12,294 bases of DNA from DASVSE01 sp036399715 (lineage in GTDB: Bacteria > Bacteroidota > Rhodothermia > Rhodothermales > Rubricoccaceae), in assembly GCA_036399715.1 (NCBI GenBank), contig DASWMO010000314.1:1-12294 (forward strand), in the 5' to 3' direction. The first letter of the stretch is position 1, and the number at the start of each line of letters is the position of its first letter. The translations under genes were made by a program, and so were the position numbers. The notes beneath the pieces were generated by a model that did no database searches, was not told the DNA's origin, and saw nothing but the letters and a program-made list of their open reading frames with translations. Positions 1-6,486 of the stretch are shown piece after piece.

Positions 1-1333
1 GCGTGACGACGGGGGGGTCGAGGATCGGCGGGACGTTGGTGTTGTCGAGCGCGGCGAGGAGCGTCGTCCGGCGCGTCGCGACGTACGGGACGAGGCCGTA
101 CTCGACGTGGGCGCCGGTCGCCTCGCGGAAGGCGCGGTGGAAGTCCGCGACCGTGTAGCCGTAGTCGAGGGGCCGGAACGGGTCCGCCTCGGCCGCGGGC
201 GAGATGAGCGCTTCGAGGGTGTCGATCTGCGGGTTGAGCGCGGCCGGCGTGAAGGCCGAGCCCGCGAGGCGGCGGAGGTAGAACGTGTAGCGCGCGCGGA
301 ACTCGGGCACGGCGAGGATGCGCGTCGCGAGCGGCCGCGCCTCGGTGTTGTTGCCCCACGTGTAGGGGTTGCGCGTGCCCCAGTCGCGGTTCACGAAGTC
401 GATGCCGAACGAGTTGTCGAGGTCGTACGGGAGGTAGGACACGCGCCCGGCGTCGGGCGCGCCGGCGGGCGCGATGCGGAGGTAGTAGTTGTTCTGGTTG
501 AACCAGTAGTTGTCCCACGAGCCGACGATGACCTCGGCCGCGAGCGCCCGCAGGAACCCGTTGACGTCGAAGGCCTGCTCAATGGCCGCGGCGAACGTCG
601 CCGTGGGCGTCTGGTTGAGCGTCGCCACGAAGGCCGCGAGCGCGTCGTAGGCCGCGACGTCGTCGTCGCCCTGGTCGAGCTCGTAGACCGGCCGGCCGTT
701 GCCGTCGGTGTGGCGGTAGTCGGCACCCGTCCCGGCCCCGCGGACGGCGAGGTCGGCCGGGTAGAGGCACTTGAAGAGGAACCCGTCCTCGATCCCGAAG
801 CGGCGCCCGAGGAACGTCTCGTCGAGCTGCTCGACGTTGGCGTAGAGGCCGTAGTAGGTGCCGTTGATCCACAGCTCGGTGTGCGACGCCCGCGACGCGA
901 CGACGCCGCCTGCGGCGAAGACGCCCCACCCGAGGACGGTCCGCGCGACGGTCGGGTCGTTGTGCTCGCCGTTGAGGTTGAGCTTCTCCAGCCCGCGCCA
1001 CGCGCGTCCCGAGACGAACGTGTTGAAGGACACCTTGAACGACTTCTTGGCCGCCGCCCGCGACGTGTTGCCGCGGATGCGGAAGCCGACACCGACGACG
1101 GTCTCGACGGTCGCGCCGCGCGTGAAGCGGAAGTCCGCGCGGACCTCGCGGTCGCTCAGGGGGTTGTCCAGCACCCACCGCAGCGTGTCCGGCGGCAGCG
1201 TGAGGTCCACGCGCGAGACCGACGCGCGGTCGTAGACGACGTCGGACGGGCTCTGCGCCCGTGCCGCCTGCCCGGCAGACAGCAGAGCGAGACCGGTGAG
1301 AACGAGCAGGCGAGCGGACGGGCGGAACGGCAT
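1..1333 (-). CDS. CotH kinase family secreted protein (3' end truncated by window)
   Basis: I read this frame directly. It is open for 444 codons from the ATG at 1333 to the window edge with no stop, so the C-terminus is missing. Residues 1-26 form a signal peptide (basic start, hydrophobic VLTGLALLSA, end ARAQ), so the product is exported. From about residue 40 it follows the CotH family: IRGNTSR at 86-92 then KKSFKVSFN, KLNLNGEHNDP at 117-127, GLYANVEQLDE at 162-172, WDNYWFNQNNYYL at 273-285, and PYDLDNSFG at 302-310. CotH proteins are atypical protein kinases, first described for the spore coat. D274 (WDNY) and D304/D306 (YDLDN) sit where the family's catalytic and metal-binding aspartates are expected; I infer this from motif order. 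Twenty-six bases separate it from the upstream TMEM175-type gene on the same strand, so they may be co-transcribed. A T9SS tail may lie in the missing part. The extracellular substrate is unknown. Confidence 0.9.
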   Translation of the reverse strand, partial: MPFRPSARLLVLTGLALLSAGQAARAQSPSDVVYDRASVSRVDLTLPPDTLRWVLDNPLSDREVRADFRFTRGATVETVVGVGFRIRGNTSRAAAKKSFKVSFNTFVSGRAWRGLEKLNLNGEHNDPTVARTVLGWGVFAAGGVVASRASHTELWINGTYYGLYANVEQLDETFLGRRFGIEDGFLFKCLYPADLAVRGAGTGADYRHTDGNGRPVYELDQGDDDVAAYDALAAFVATLNQTPTATFAAAIEQAFDVNGFLRALAAEVIVGSWDNYWFNQNNYYLRIAPAGAPDAGRVSYLPYDLDNSFGIDFVNRDWGTRNPYTWGNNTEARPLATRILAVPEFRARYTFYLRRLAGSAFTPAALNPQIDTLEALISPAAEADPFRPLDYGYTVADFHRAFREATGAHVEYGLVPYVATRRTTLLAALDNTNVPPILDPPVVT

Positions 1334-1359
1334 CGGGTAGGGGCGGGCGGGCCCCAAGG

Positions 1360-1956
1360 CTACCGCCGTTCGTCCGCGTCGTGCATCAGGACCTCTTCAA
1401 TTCGGCGGTCCGGCACCAGCCACATCGCGGTCACGCCCAGGAACAGCGCGCCCGCCACGGCCGGGTGCACGAACAGAGCAGCCGGAATGGCGAGTGCGTA
1501 GGCCAGGTTCGAGATCCGGCCCTTGCGGTCGCTCCCGACCATCGCGCGCAGCGCCTCGTTTGCGTGCGGCATCGCCACGATGGACCGAACGAGGACCGTG
1601 AATGCCACGCCGGCCATCAGCAGCACGACCGCATACAACGCCACGGGCACGCGCCCGAAACCGTTCTCGCCCATCCACGCCGTCACGAACGGCACGAGCG
1701 AGAGCCAGAACAGCAGGTGCAGGTTCGCCCACAACACGCTGCCCGAGACGCGATCGGTCGCCTGGAAGAGGTGGTGGTGGTTGTTCCAGTAGATGCCGAT
1801 GAACACGAAGCTCAGCAGGTAGCTCCCGAAGACCGGCACCAGCGGCCGCAGCGCGGCGAGCGTCGGCTCGTGCGGCGCGCGCAGTTCGAGCACCATGATC
1901 GTCAGCACGATGGCGAGCACGGCATCCGAGAAGGCTTCGAGTCGAGTCGTCTCCAT
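1360..1956 (-). CDS. TMEM175-family (DUF1211) potassium channel protein
   Basis: A 198-residue integral membrane protein. The N-terminus METTRLEAFSDAVLAIVLTI carries the RxxxFSD signature (R5, F9-S10-D11) that opens the first helix of TMEM175 channels, followed by the family's NHHHLF (59-64) and W-N-LHLLFWLSLVPF (76-90) stretches. Hydrophobic segments near 9-27, 42-60, 75-93, 104-123 and 150-180 fit the six-helix repeat; bacterial members are single-repeat proteins that assemble as tetramers and conduct K+, and the length is normal for them. The ATG at 1956 is right because the FSD motif begins within ten residues of it. No Shine-Dalgarno site is visible. The stop lies 26 bases before the CotH-type gene, and upstream (2005-2050) is the strong hairpin that probably ends the preceding gene. 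The family call is firm; the physiological role here is unknown. Confidence 0.92.
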   Translation of the reverse strand: METTRLEAFSDAVLAIVLTIMVLELRAPHEPTLAALRPLVPVFGSYLLSFVFIGIYWNNHHHLFQATDRVSGSVLWANLHLLFWLSLVPFVTAWMGENGFGRVPVALYAVVLLMAGVAFTVLVRSIVAMPHANEALRAMVGSDRKGRISNLAYALAIPAALFVHPAVAGALFLGVTAMWLVPDRRIEEVLMHDADERR

Positions 1957-2004
1957 CGCGGCGCGGCGGGTGGGCGCCGCAGGATACCGTCCCGGCCGCT
2001 CACG

Positions 2005-2050
2005 CCGGAGGTCCGCCCCGCAGACGGCGCTGCGCGGGACGGACCTCCGG
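2005..2050 (-). terminator. Long GC-rich stem-loop after the lamin-tail gene
   Basis: Positions 2005-2021 and 2034-2050 are reverse complements over 17 bp with one mismatch (GGAGGTCCG...CGGACCTCC at the base), leaving a 12-base loop. It begins 21 bases after the stop codon of the 2071-4221 gene. No U-tract follows on the minus strand, so it may act as a GC-rich terminator, an mRNA 3'-end stabiliser, or with Rho. It also lies 48 bases before the TMEM175-type start and could separate the two transcripts. Confidence 0.55.
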
Positions 2051-2070
2051 GGCGGACAAGGCAGCGCGCG

Positions 2071-4221
2071 CTAGCGGACCACGCTGAACGTCCGCGTGGC
2101 ATGGAACTGCGCGCCCGTCACGCGGAGCACGTACGCACCGACCGGGAGGCCCGCCCCGCCCACGTCGAGCGTCTGCCGCGCCCCGGCGGCGAGGTCTCCG
2201 TCGAACAGGACGAGCACGCGGCGCCCGAGCGCGTCGACGACCTCGGCCCGGACGTGCTGGGCCTCGCTGACCTCCAGGACCGTCCGCGCCCCGGCCGCGG
2301 CCGGGTTCGGGAAGACCGGCGCGAGCGCGAATCCGGCCGTCGGGGCGCTCCCCTCGCCCGCCGTCGCGGCGTCGGGGACGACTGTGAGCACGAACCGGTC
2401 GGTCGTCGACACAGCCTCGCTGTCGAACGTGTACGACGCCCCTGCCCCGAGCGCGGTCACCGCGCCTGTCGCGGCGTCGGTGAGCACCACCTGCCACCCG
2501 GCCGGCGCCTCGGCGCGGACGGAGAGCGTGTACCGGCCCGCCTCCGTCGCCCGGAACGCGAGCGGCACCGTGACCGCACGGCCTGCCGCGACCGAGAGCT
2601 GCGCGAGCGCGCGCGGCGCGCCGTCGGGCCCGGGCCCGACCGGGGCGACCGTCGCGTAGGGGCCCGCGAGCGGGGCGAGCTTGCTCGCGTCGAACGGGTC
2701 CCATCCGTCCGTCGCCTCGGCCGAGACGTAAACGCCGGCCGCCTCGTCGTGCGTCCGCGCGCCGGTCGCGGTCACGCCGTCGAGCGCGACACCGACGAGT
2801 TGCCCCGCCTCACCCGACCGCCCGGCAAGCTGCACGCCCGGCGGGACGATCGCACTCTGAGAGTACCGGATGTCGACCGGGAGCGTCGGCGCGGCGATCT
2901 CGGCGCTCGTGAAGAACTCGGCGAAGAAGCCCTGCCACACCGGAATGTCGTCCGAGGCGTCGCCGTCGGCCGTCCCCGCAACGCGCGTGTGGACCATGTA
3001 CCCCGTCGAGGGCTCGAACGTTTGGAACACATCGCTGAGCGTCCCGCTCGACGCCGTGATCCCGCTGAGGTCGAACGTCCCGTTGTACGGGTTGCCGAGC
3101 AGGTAGAACTGGTCCGTCGCGCCGGCCCGGCTGGCCGGGCCGAACCGCGCCTGGGCGTCCGGGAAGCTGGACGTCTCGTAGGGGACCCCGTCGGCCTGAA
3201 GCCTCAGCGGCAGCTCGGCCCGTCGGCTCGCCCCCTCGGTCGCGTCGGGCCCCGGCCCGCCCGCGGTGTACATCTGCCAGAAGAAGCCCCGGCCCGACAG
3301 CAGCGGCGTCGTCTCGGATACCGGGACGACGTACCCGTTGTTCGGGCCCGCCGGGTTGCCCGCGTAGCCCGTGAAGAGGTTCGGCGCCGCGGTCGGAAAC
3401 TCGCCCTCGATGCCCTGCACGAGGTTCAGCCCGACCAGCGTGCCCACCGTCAGCCCCTGCACCGGCGCCGAGAGCAGCCGGTACCCGGCCACGGCCGACG
3501 TGGTCGACGTCGCCGACGGCTCGGGACCGCAGATCTGCGCCTTCGGCGTGTACACGGAGTTCTGCGCCTTCGGCGTGCCCCGCCCGCCTGCCCCATACAC
3601 TGCCGTGGCCTGGGCACTTGCCCAAGGAAGTGTGGGCCCATCGCCGTCGATGTTGAAGTTGTTGAGTGCAGGATTCTTCAACTCCCGGCTGATCCCGTCC
3701 TGCGCCGAGGTCGCCCCGTACTGGGCCTCATCGACGACCACCTCGTCCGGCGAAATCAGGGCGAGCCGGCCACTCGTGTTGCTGAACGCAAGAAACGGAG
3801 CAGCCGTGGACGTGTAGACGTAGTCGACGGGGACGCCGCCGTTGGCGGTCGTATCAGTCGTTCTCCCCAGCACGACGTACTGGCCGCATCCGACGACGAA
3901 CTCCCGGTCGATAACGTGGTTCGAAATCGTGCCGGTGGAGACGGCCGTGTATCGAAAGGTCCAGCCCCGCAGGTCGATCGCGTACCGGCCAGAGTTGTAC
4001 AGTTCCAGCCACTCGCCGTTGGCGTCGCTGATTGGGGTGGCCGTGCCCGAACTGCGGGGGTTGGCCATGATCTCGTTGAAGACGAGTCTGATGTCAGTCT
4101 GTGCCTGTGCCGGCAGGGCCGTCAGAACGAGGAAGGCGAGCGCGCACGCACCCCACGGTGCCGAGATGCGGCGCCGCACGGCGGAAGAGGACCGCAGAGC
4201 GGCGGAGAGCAATCGGGGCAT
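2071..4221 (-). CDS. Secreted lamin-tail-domain protein with T9SS C-terminal sorting domain
   Basis: A 716-residue exported protein. A signal peptide ends near residue 41 (CALAFLVLTALPAQAQ). Residues 44-170 form a lamin tail domain (NEIMANP at 49-55, GEWLELYNSG at 69-78, LRGWTF at 84-89, then QYVVLGR and GRLALISPDEVVVDE), an Ig-fold found in many secreted bacterial proteins. Residues 246-440 resemble the beta-rich region common in Rhodothermota surface proteins (GYRLLSAP, NLVQGI, GRGFFWQMY, FYLLGNPYNGTFDL, PVWQGFFAE). The end, from about 632, is a type A T9SS sorting domain: PVFPNPAA, then VVDALGRRV, then LPVGAYVLRV, with final residues FSVVR. It should be exported by Sec, moved across the outer membrane by T9SS, and anchored or released. 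The linker holds a short internal duplication (3534-3577). The ATG at 4221 is the only Met before the signal peptide. A less GC-rich patch at about 4240-4300 may hold its promoter, but I see no confident boxes. Ligand unknown. Confidence 0.9.
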   Translation of the reverse strand: MPRLLSAALRSSSAVRRRISAPWGACALAFLVLTALPAQAQTDIRLVFNEIMANPRSSGTATPISDANGEWLELYNSGRYAIDLRGWTFRYTAVSTGTISNHVIDREFVVGCGQYVVLGRTTDTTANGGVPVDYVYTSTAAPFLAFSNTSGRLALISPDEVVVDEAQYGATSAQDGISRELKNPALNNFNIDGDGPTLPWASAQATAVYGAGGRGTPKAQNSVYTPKAQICGPEPSATSTTSAVAGYRLLSAPVQGLTVGTLVGLNLVQGIEGEFPTAAPNLFTGYAGNPAGPNNGYVVPVSETTPLLSGRGFFWQMYTAGGPGPDATEGASRRAELPLRLQADGVPYETSSFPDAQARFGPASRAGATDQFYLLGNPYNGTFDLSGITASSGTLSDVFQTFEPSTGYMVHTRVAGTADGDASDDIPVWQGFFAEFFTSAEIAAPTLPVDIRYSQSAIVPPGVQLAGRSGEAGQLVGVALDGVTATGARTHDEAAGVYVSAEATDGWDPFDASKLAPLAGPYATVAPVGPGPDGAPRALAQLSVAAGRAVTVPLAFRATEAGRYTLSVRAEAPAGWQVVLTDAATGAVTALGAGASYTFDSEAVSTTDRFVLTVVPDAATAGEGSAPTAGFALAPVFPNPAAAGARTVLEVSEAQHVRAEVVDALGRRVLVLFDGDLAAGARQTLDVGGAGLPVGAYVLRVTGAQFHATRTFSVVR
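3534..3577. repeat. 17-bp direct repeat, 27-bp period, inside the lamin-tail gene
   Basis: TCTGCGCCTTCGGCGTG occurs exactly at 3534-3550 and 3561-3577. The period of 27 bases is nine codons, so it duplicates TPKAQ in the protein (about residues 216-220 and 225-229) without breaking the frame. It lies in the linker just after the lamin tail domain and looks like a slippage or short tandem duplication. Confidence 0.8.
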
Positions 4222-4365
4222 CAGAGCGTCGTGGTGGACGGATATGTGGAATCACGCTCACCTTACCCCGACCTGCCTCACAAAACCGGACATGATATGT
4301 GCAGACTCGGCCAACACCCCCCACGAGACGCCACAGGTGATGTGCCCCGACCAGACGTGCCGGGC

Positions 4366-4385
4366 CGCGCACTCCCCCGTGCGCG
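4366..4385 (-). terminator. Stem-loop downstream of the polyproline-linker gene
   Basis: CGCGCAC (4366-4372) and GTGCGCG (4379-4385) form a perfect 7-bp stem with a six-base loop. It starts 12 bases after the stop codon of the 4398-5390 gene. There is no U-tract, so termination is inferred from position and stem strength only. Confidence 0.4.
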
Positions 4386-4397
4386 AGACGGGTGGCG

Positions 4398-5390
4398 CTA
4401 GGGCGCGTCCGCGCGCCGGAACGTCGCCACGATCCCCTGCCGCGCGTCGCGGATCACCAGCCCCCCGCCCTCGAACGCGAACGCCTGCCGGTCCCCCCCG
4501 CCCCCGTCCTCGATCACGAGCACCCGCCCCTCGACCCGGTACCGAAACCGCTTGGCGCGCCCCGGCGACGCCCGGATCGACTCGACCGTCCGCTCGACCA
4601 TGAGCACGCCCCCCGCCGAGAACCGGAACGCGACGATCCCTACCTCCCTCGGCCCCACGTTCGGCCCCGCGATCCGGACCACCTCCCACCGCCCCAGCAG
4701 GCTGTCCGGCACCGCCGCGACCGAGCGCACCACGGCCGGCAGCGGCGGGGGCAGCGGCAGCGGCAACGGCGGCGGAGGCGGAGGCGGAGGAGGCAGTGGG
4801 AGCGGCTCCCAAAACTCCCACCCGTCCAACATGAAGACCTCCGGCAGACCTCTCAGCGCCGGAGTGGGCGGCTCCGCTGCAGGCGCCGCTGCAGCAACCC
4901 CGACAGGCTCTGAGCACAGCCACCGGGTCCCCCGCTCCCCATCCACGCTCACCGTCAGGCACCAGCGGTACCACCCCGGCTCTGCCTCCCCTCCGAGCCG
5001 GTACGCGAACCGGGGCGAAGCCGAGTCGCCCGCCTTGAACATGACCCCGGCGTCCCGACACATGATTCCCACCGCGCCAGGGCGGTGCTCCAGACGCACC
5101 AGCGCCTCGGGGCGCCACCCCTCGTCGGGCACGCGCGCCCACGCCGCCCCGTCCCACCGGTCCAGCCGCCGGTCGCAGTCCATCCCGAACATCGGGGACG
5201 AGGCATACTCACCGTCCGCCCCCCGCAGCGACTCGAACGCGAGCACGAATGCCAGCGAGTCGCCCGCCGCGCCCGCGCCCGCCTCGGCAACCACCCGGAG
5301 CCCCTGAATCGTCTCCGTCTCCGGGCTCGGCGGCCCCTGCGCAGCCGCAGGCGTGCCGGCAGCCAGCATCAGGACGAGCAGAACACGCAT
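4398..5390 (-). CDS. Secreted two-domain protein: Ig-like region, polyproline linker, lipocalin-like C-terminus
   Basis: A 330-residue protein I cannot name. Residues 1-18 are a compact signal peptide (MRVLLVLMLAAGTPAAAQ). Residues 28-165 are predicted beta-rich, have the look of a bacterial Ig-like domain, and hold four Cys (72, 111, 144, 159) that could form two disulfides in the periplasm. Residues 197-218 are a proline tract broken only by Leu. Residues 230-328 start with SLLGRWEVVRI and continue as short alternating strands ending IVATFRRA, the pattern of small lipocalin-like domains in which LxGxW opens the barrel. No T9SS tail and no lipobox Cys are present, so it is probably periplasmic. 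The ATG at 5390 directly starts the signal peptide. It is divergent from the 5842-6486 gene across the 21-bp repeat region. The domain names are inferences from pattern, not matches to a known protein. Confidence 0.8.
   Translation of the reverse strand: MRVLLVLMLAAGTPAAAQGPPSPETETIQGLRVVAEAGAGAAGDSLAFVLAFESLRGADGEYASSPMFGMDCDRRLDRWDGAAWARVPDEGWRPEALVRLEHRPGAVGIMCRDAGVMFKAGDSASPRFAYRLGGEAEPGWYRWCLTVSVDGERGTRWLCSEPVGVAAAAPAAEPPTPALRGLPEVFMLDGWEFWEPLPLPPPPPPPPPLPLPLPPPLPAVVRSVAAVPDSLLGRWEVVRIAGPNVGPREVGIVAFRFSAGGVLMVERTVESIRASPGRAKRFRYRVEGRVLVIEDGGGGDRQAFAFEGGGLVIRDARQGIVATFRRADAP
4737..4802. repeat. GGC/GGA-rich microsatellite encoding the polyproline linker
   Basis: A 66-base simple-sequence tract of GGC, GGA and GGG triplets (plus strand) encodes Pro/Leu residues 197-218 on the minus strand. 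Triplet slippage here would lengthen or shorten the linker without a frameshift. Up to nine consecutive prolines would be expected to need elongation factor P for efficient translation (established knowledge). Confidence 0.75.
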
Positions 5391-5574
5391 ATCAGGGTCG
5401 GAGCGTCAGGAACGAACAGAGCGACGCCGCCCGGCAGCATCCGGCGGCATCCGGCGCCCCGAGGGTACTCCAGAACGCCGACGCCCCACACCGCCCACCC
5501 ACAGGGGGCGGTTGATGCCGCTTCGGCCGTGCCAGACGGCTTCTCAGTCCACCCTCTCGTTCCCCCACCCCTCC
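5391..5574. other. Divergent intergenic region before the 21-bp array
   Basis: This is the first part of the 451-base gap between the divergent starts at 5390 and 5842. It holds a perfect tandem 10-bp duplication, GCATCCGGCG, at 5437-5446 and 5447-5456. It also holds a 7-bp stem-loop (ACCGCCC at 5490-5496, GGGCGGT at 5506-5512, nine-base loop) that ends two bases before an ATG at 5515. That ATG opens a frame running through the array into the 5842 gene. I see no confident -35/-10 pair on either strand. Confidence 0.6.
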
Positions 5575-5763
5575 ACCCCGTTCCGGGACCCGTTCACCCC
5601 GAACCGCGACGTCCGTACCCGGAACCGCGACGGCTACACCCAGAACCGCACCCCCAACACCACGAACCGCCGCTCCATCCCTACGAACCGCGACCCGATC
5701 ACCCCGAACCACCGCGTCAACACCCCGAACCGCCGCCCCTCCACCCCGAACCGCCGCACGCCC
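5575..5763. repeat. Tandem array of nine 21-bp units with GAACCGC core
   Basis: Units start at 5575, 5596, 5617, 5638, 5659, 5680, 5701, 5722 and 5743 with no length variation. The left part of each unit is near ACCCCGAACCGC; the last nine bases vary. GAACCGC is exact in seven units, has one mismatch in the sixth of the eight good units (5701), and is degraded in the outermost (5575). The units abut, so this is not a CRISPR. The 21-bp spacing is about two B-DNA turns, so all cores face the same side of the helix. The plus strand is C/A-rich and the minus strand carries many G runs. In the frame reading Thr-Pro-Asn-Arg, the variable codons of the eight good units end in C in 21 of 24 cases, so translation as heptapeptide repeats cannot be excluded. 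The array ends 78 bases before the ATG at 5842. Confidence 0.9.
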
Positions 5764-5841
5764 TGGCAAAACAGAGGCCTGCTTGCATCTCCCCCTCTGG
5801 GCCGCACATTCGGTTTCTCATTCGCTCACAGAGCGCGTCAC

Positions 5842-6486
5842 ATGCCCGGACCCAACAACCGCCGGATCGCCGACCGCCTCGAGCGCCAGCGCCGCTACCT
5901 CACCAACGCCCTCGCCGATGCCGAGGCCGCCCCGCTCCTCGCCGGCCGCGGCTACACCGCCGCGAAGGTCACCGAGGGCCTCGCCCTCAACGCCGCCCTG
6001 AAAGCCTACGGCGGCCGCGACACCGCCTCTGGCGCGCTCAAAAAGGCCGAGAAGGCCCTCGCCGAGACCGACGACCACGCCCGCGACCTCATGGAAGACC
6101 TCCGTGCCACCCTCCGCGCAGTCTACGACGGGCAGGCCGAGCACCTCACGACGCTCGGCGTCGTCCGCAAGCGCGACTCGGGCGACCGCGACACGTTCAT
6201 CACCGAGACCCTCGTCACCCTCGACGCCGTCCGCCAGGCGCCCTACGCCGACGAGGCCGACGAGGCCGGGCAGACGAAGAAGGACGTCGACGCCGTCGAG
6301 GCCGCCATCGACGCGCTCGGCCTCGCCGCCGGGCAGGAGGACGGCACGACCGGCGCCCGCACAGACGCGACCGGTGCCCGGGCCAACGCCTACGACGACT
6401 TCCAGCGCTGGATGGACCGCTTCCGCCGCCTCGCCCGCATCGCCTTCAAAGGCCGCCCCGGCATCGAGGGCCGCCTCAAAGGCTGA
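5842..6486 (+). CDS. Unrecognised alpha-helical protein downstream of the 21-bp array
   Basis: A 214-residue protein I cannot assign. It has no signal peptide, no membrane segment and no Cys, and reads as long charged, Ala-rich helices: residues 6-30 (RRIADRLERQRRYLTNAL), about 38-103, 117-160 and 182-205. A GTTGARTDATGAR loop at 168-180 precedes a basic/aromatic end, FQRWMDRFRRLARIAFKGRP at 187-206, which looks like the most conserved-type segment. A soluble cytoplasmic helical bundle is the simplest reading; I infer no function. I chose the ATG at 5842 because the 26 codons before it have G/C at only 14 third positions, unlike genes here. The frame is nonetheless open back through the array to an ATG at 5515 (324 residues). 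A 5-bp hairpin (5823-5835) lies just before the ATG. It is the only convincing plus-strand gene and overlaps the convergent GNAT gene by 11 bases. Confidence 0.78.
   Translation: MPGPNNRRIADRLERQRRYLTNALADAEAAPLLAGRGYTAAKVTEGLALNAALKAYGGRDTASGALKKAEKALAETDDHARDLMEDLRATLRAVYDGQAEHLTTLGVVRKRDSGDRDTFITETLVTLDAVRQAPYADEADEAGQTKKDVDAVEAAIDALGLAAGQEDGTTGARTDATGARANAYDDFQRWMDRFRRLARIAFKGRPGIEGRLKG

Noticed and set aside
107..1501. Plus-strand 464-codon open frame
   Set aside because: It is antisense to the CotH-type gene, whose conserved motifs are clear on the minus strand.
1381..4401. Plus-strand 1006-codon open frame
   Set aside because: It is antisense to the TMEM175-type and lamin-tail genes, has an Arg/Pro/Glu/His-rich composition with no domain, and is the usual antisense open frame of a high-GC genome.
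5575..5763. CRISPR array or plasmid iteron origin
   Set aside because: Units abut with no spacers and there are no cas genes, so it is not CRISPR. No replication initiator gene, DnaA-box cluster or AT-rich unwinding region is present, so an origin is not supported.
5596..5763. Diversity-generating retroelement variable region, suggested by NNC codons
   Set aside because: There is no reverse transcriptase, no template repeat and no C-type lectin fold in the window; the NNC pattern is more simply codon bias or a repeat mechanism.
5392..5769. Minus-strand 125-codon frame across the array
   Set aside because: It is a low-complexity Arg/Gly/Val reading of the repeats that ends just upstream of the 5390 start, with no features of a real protein.
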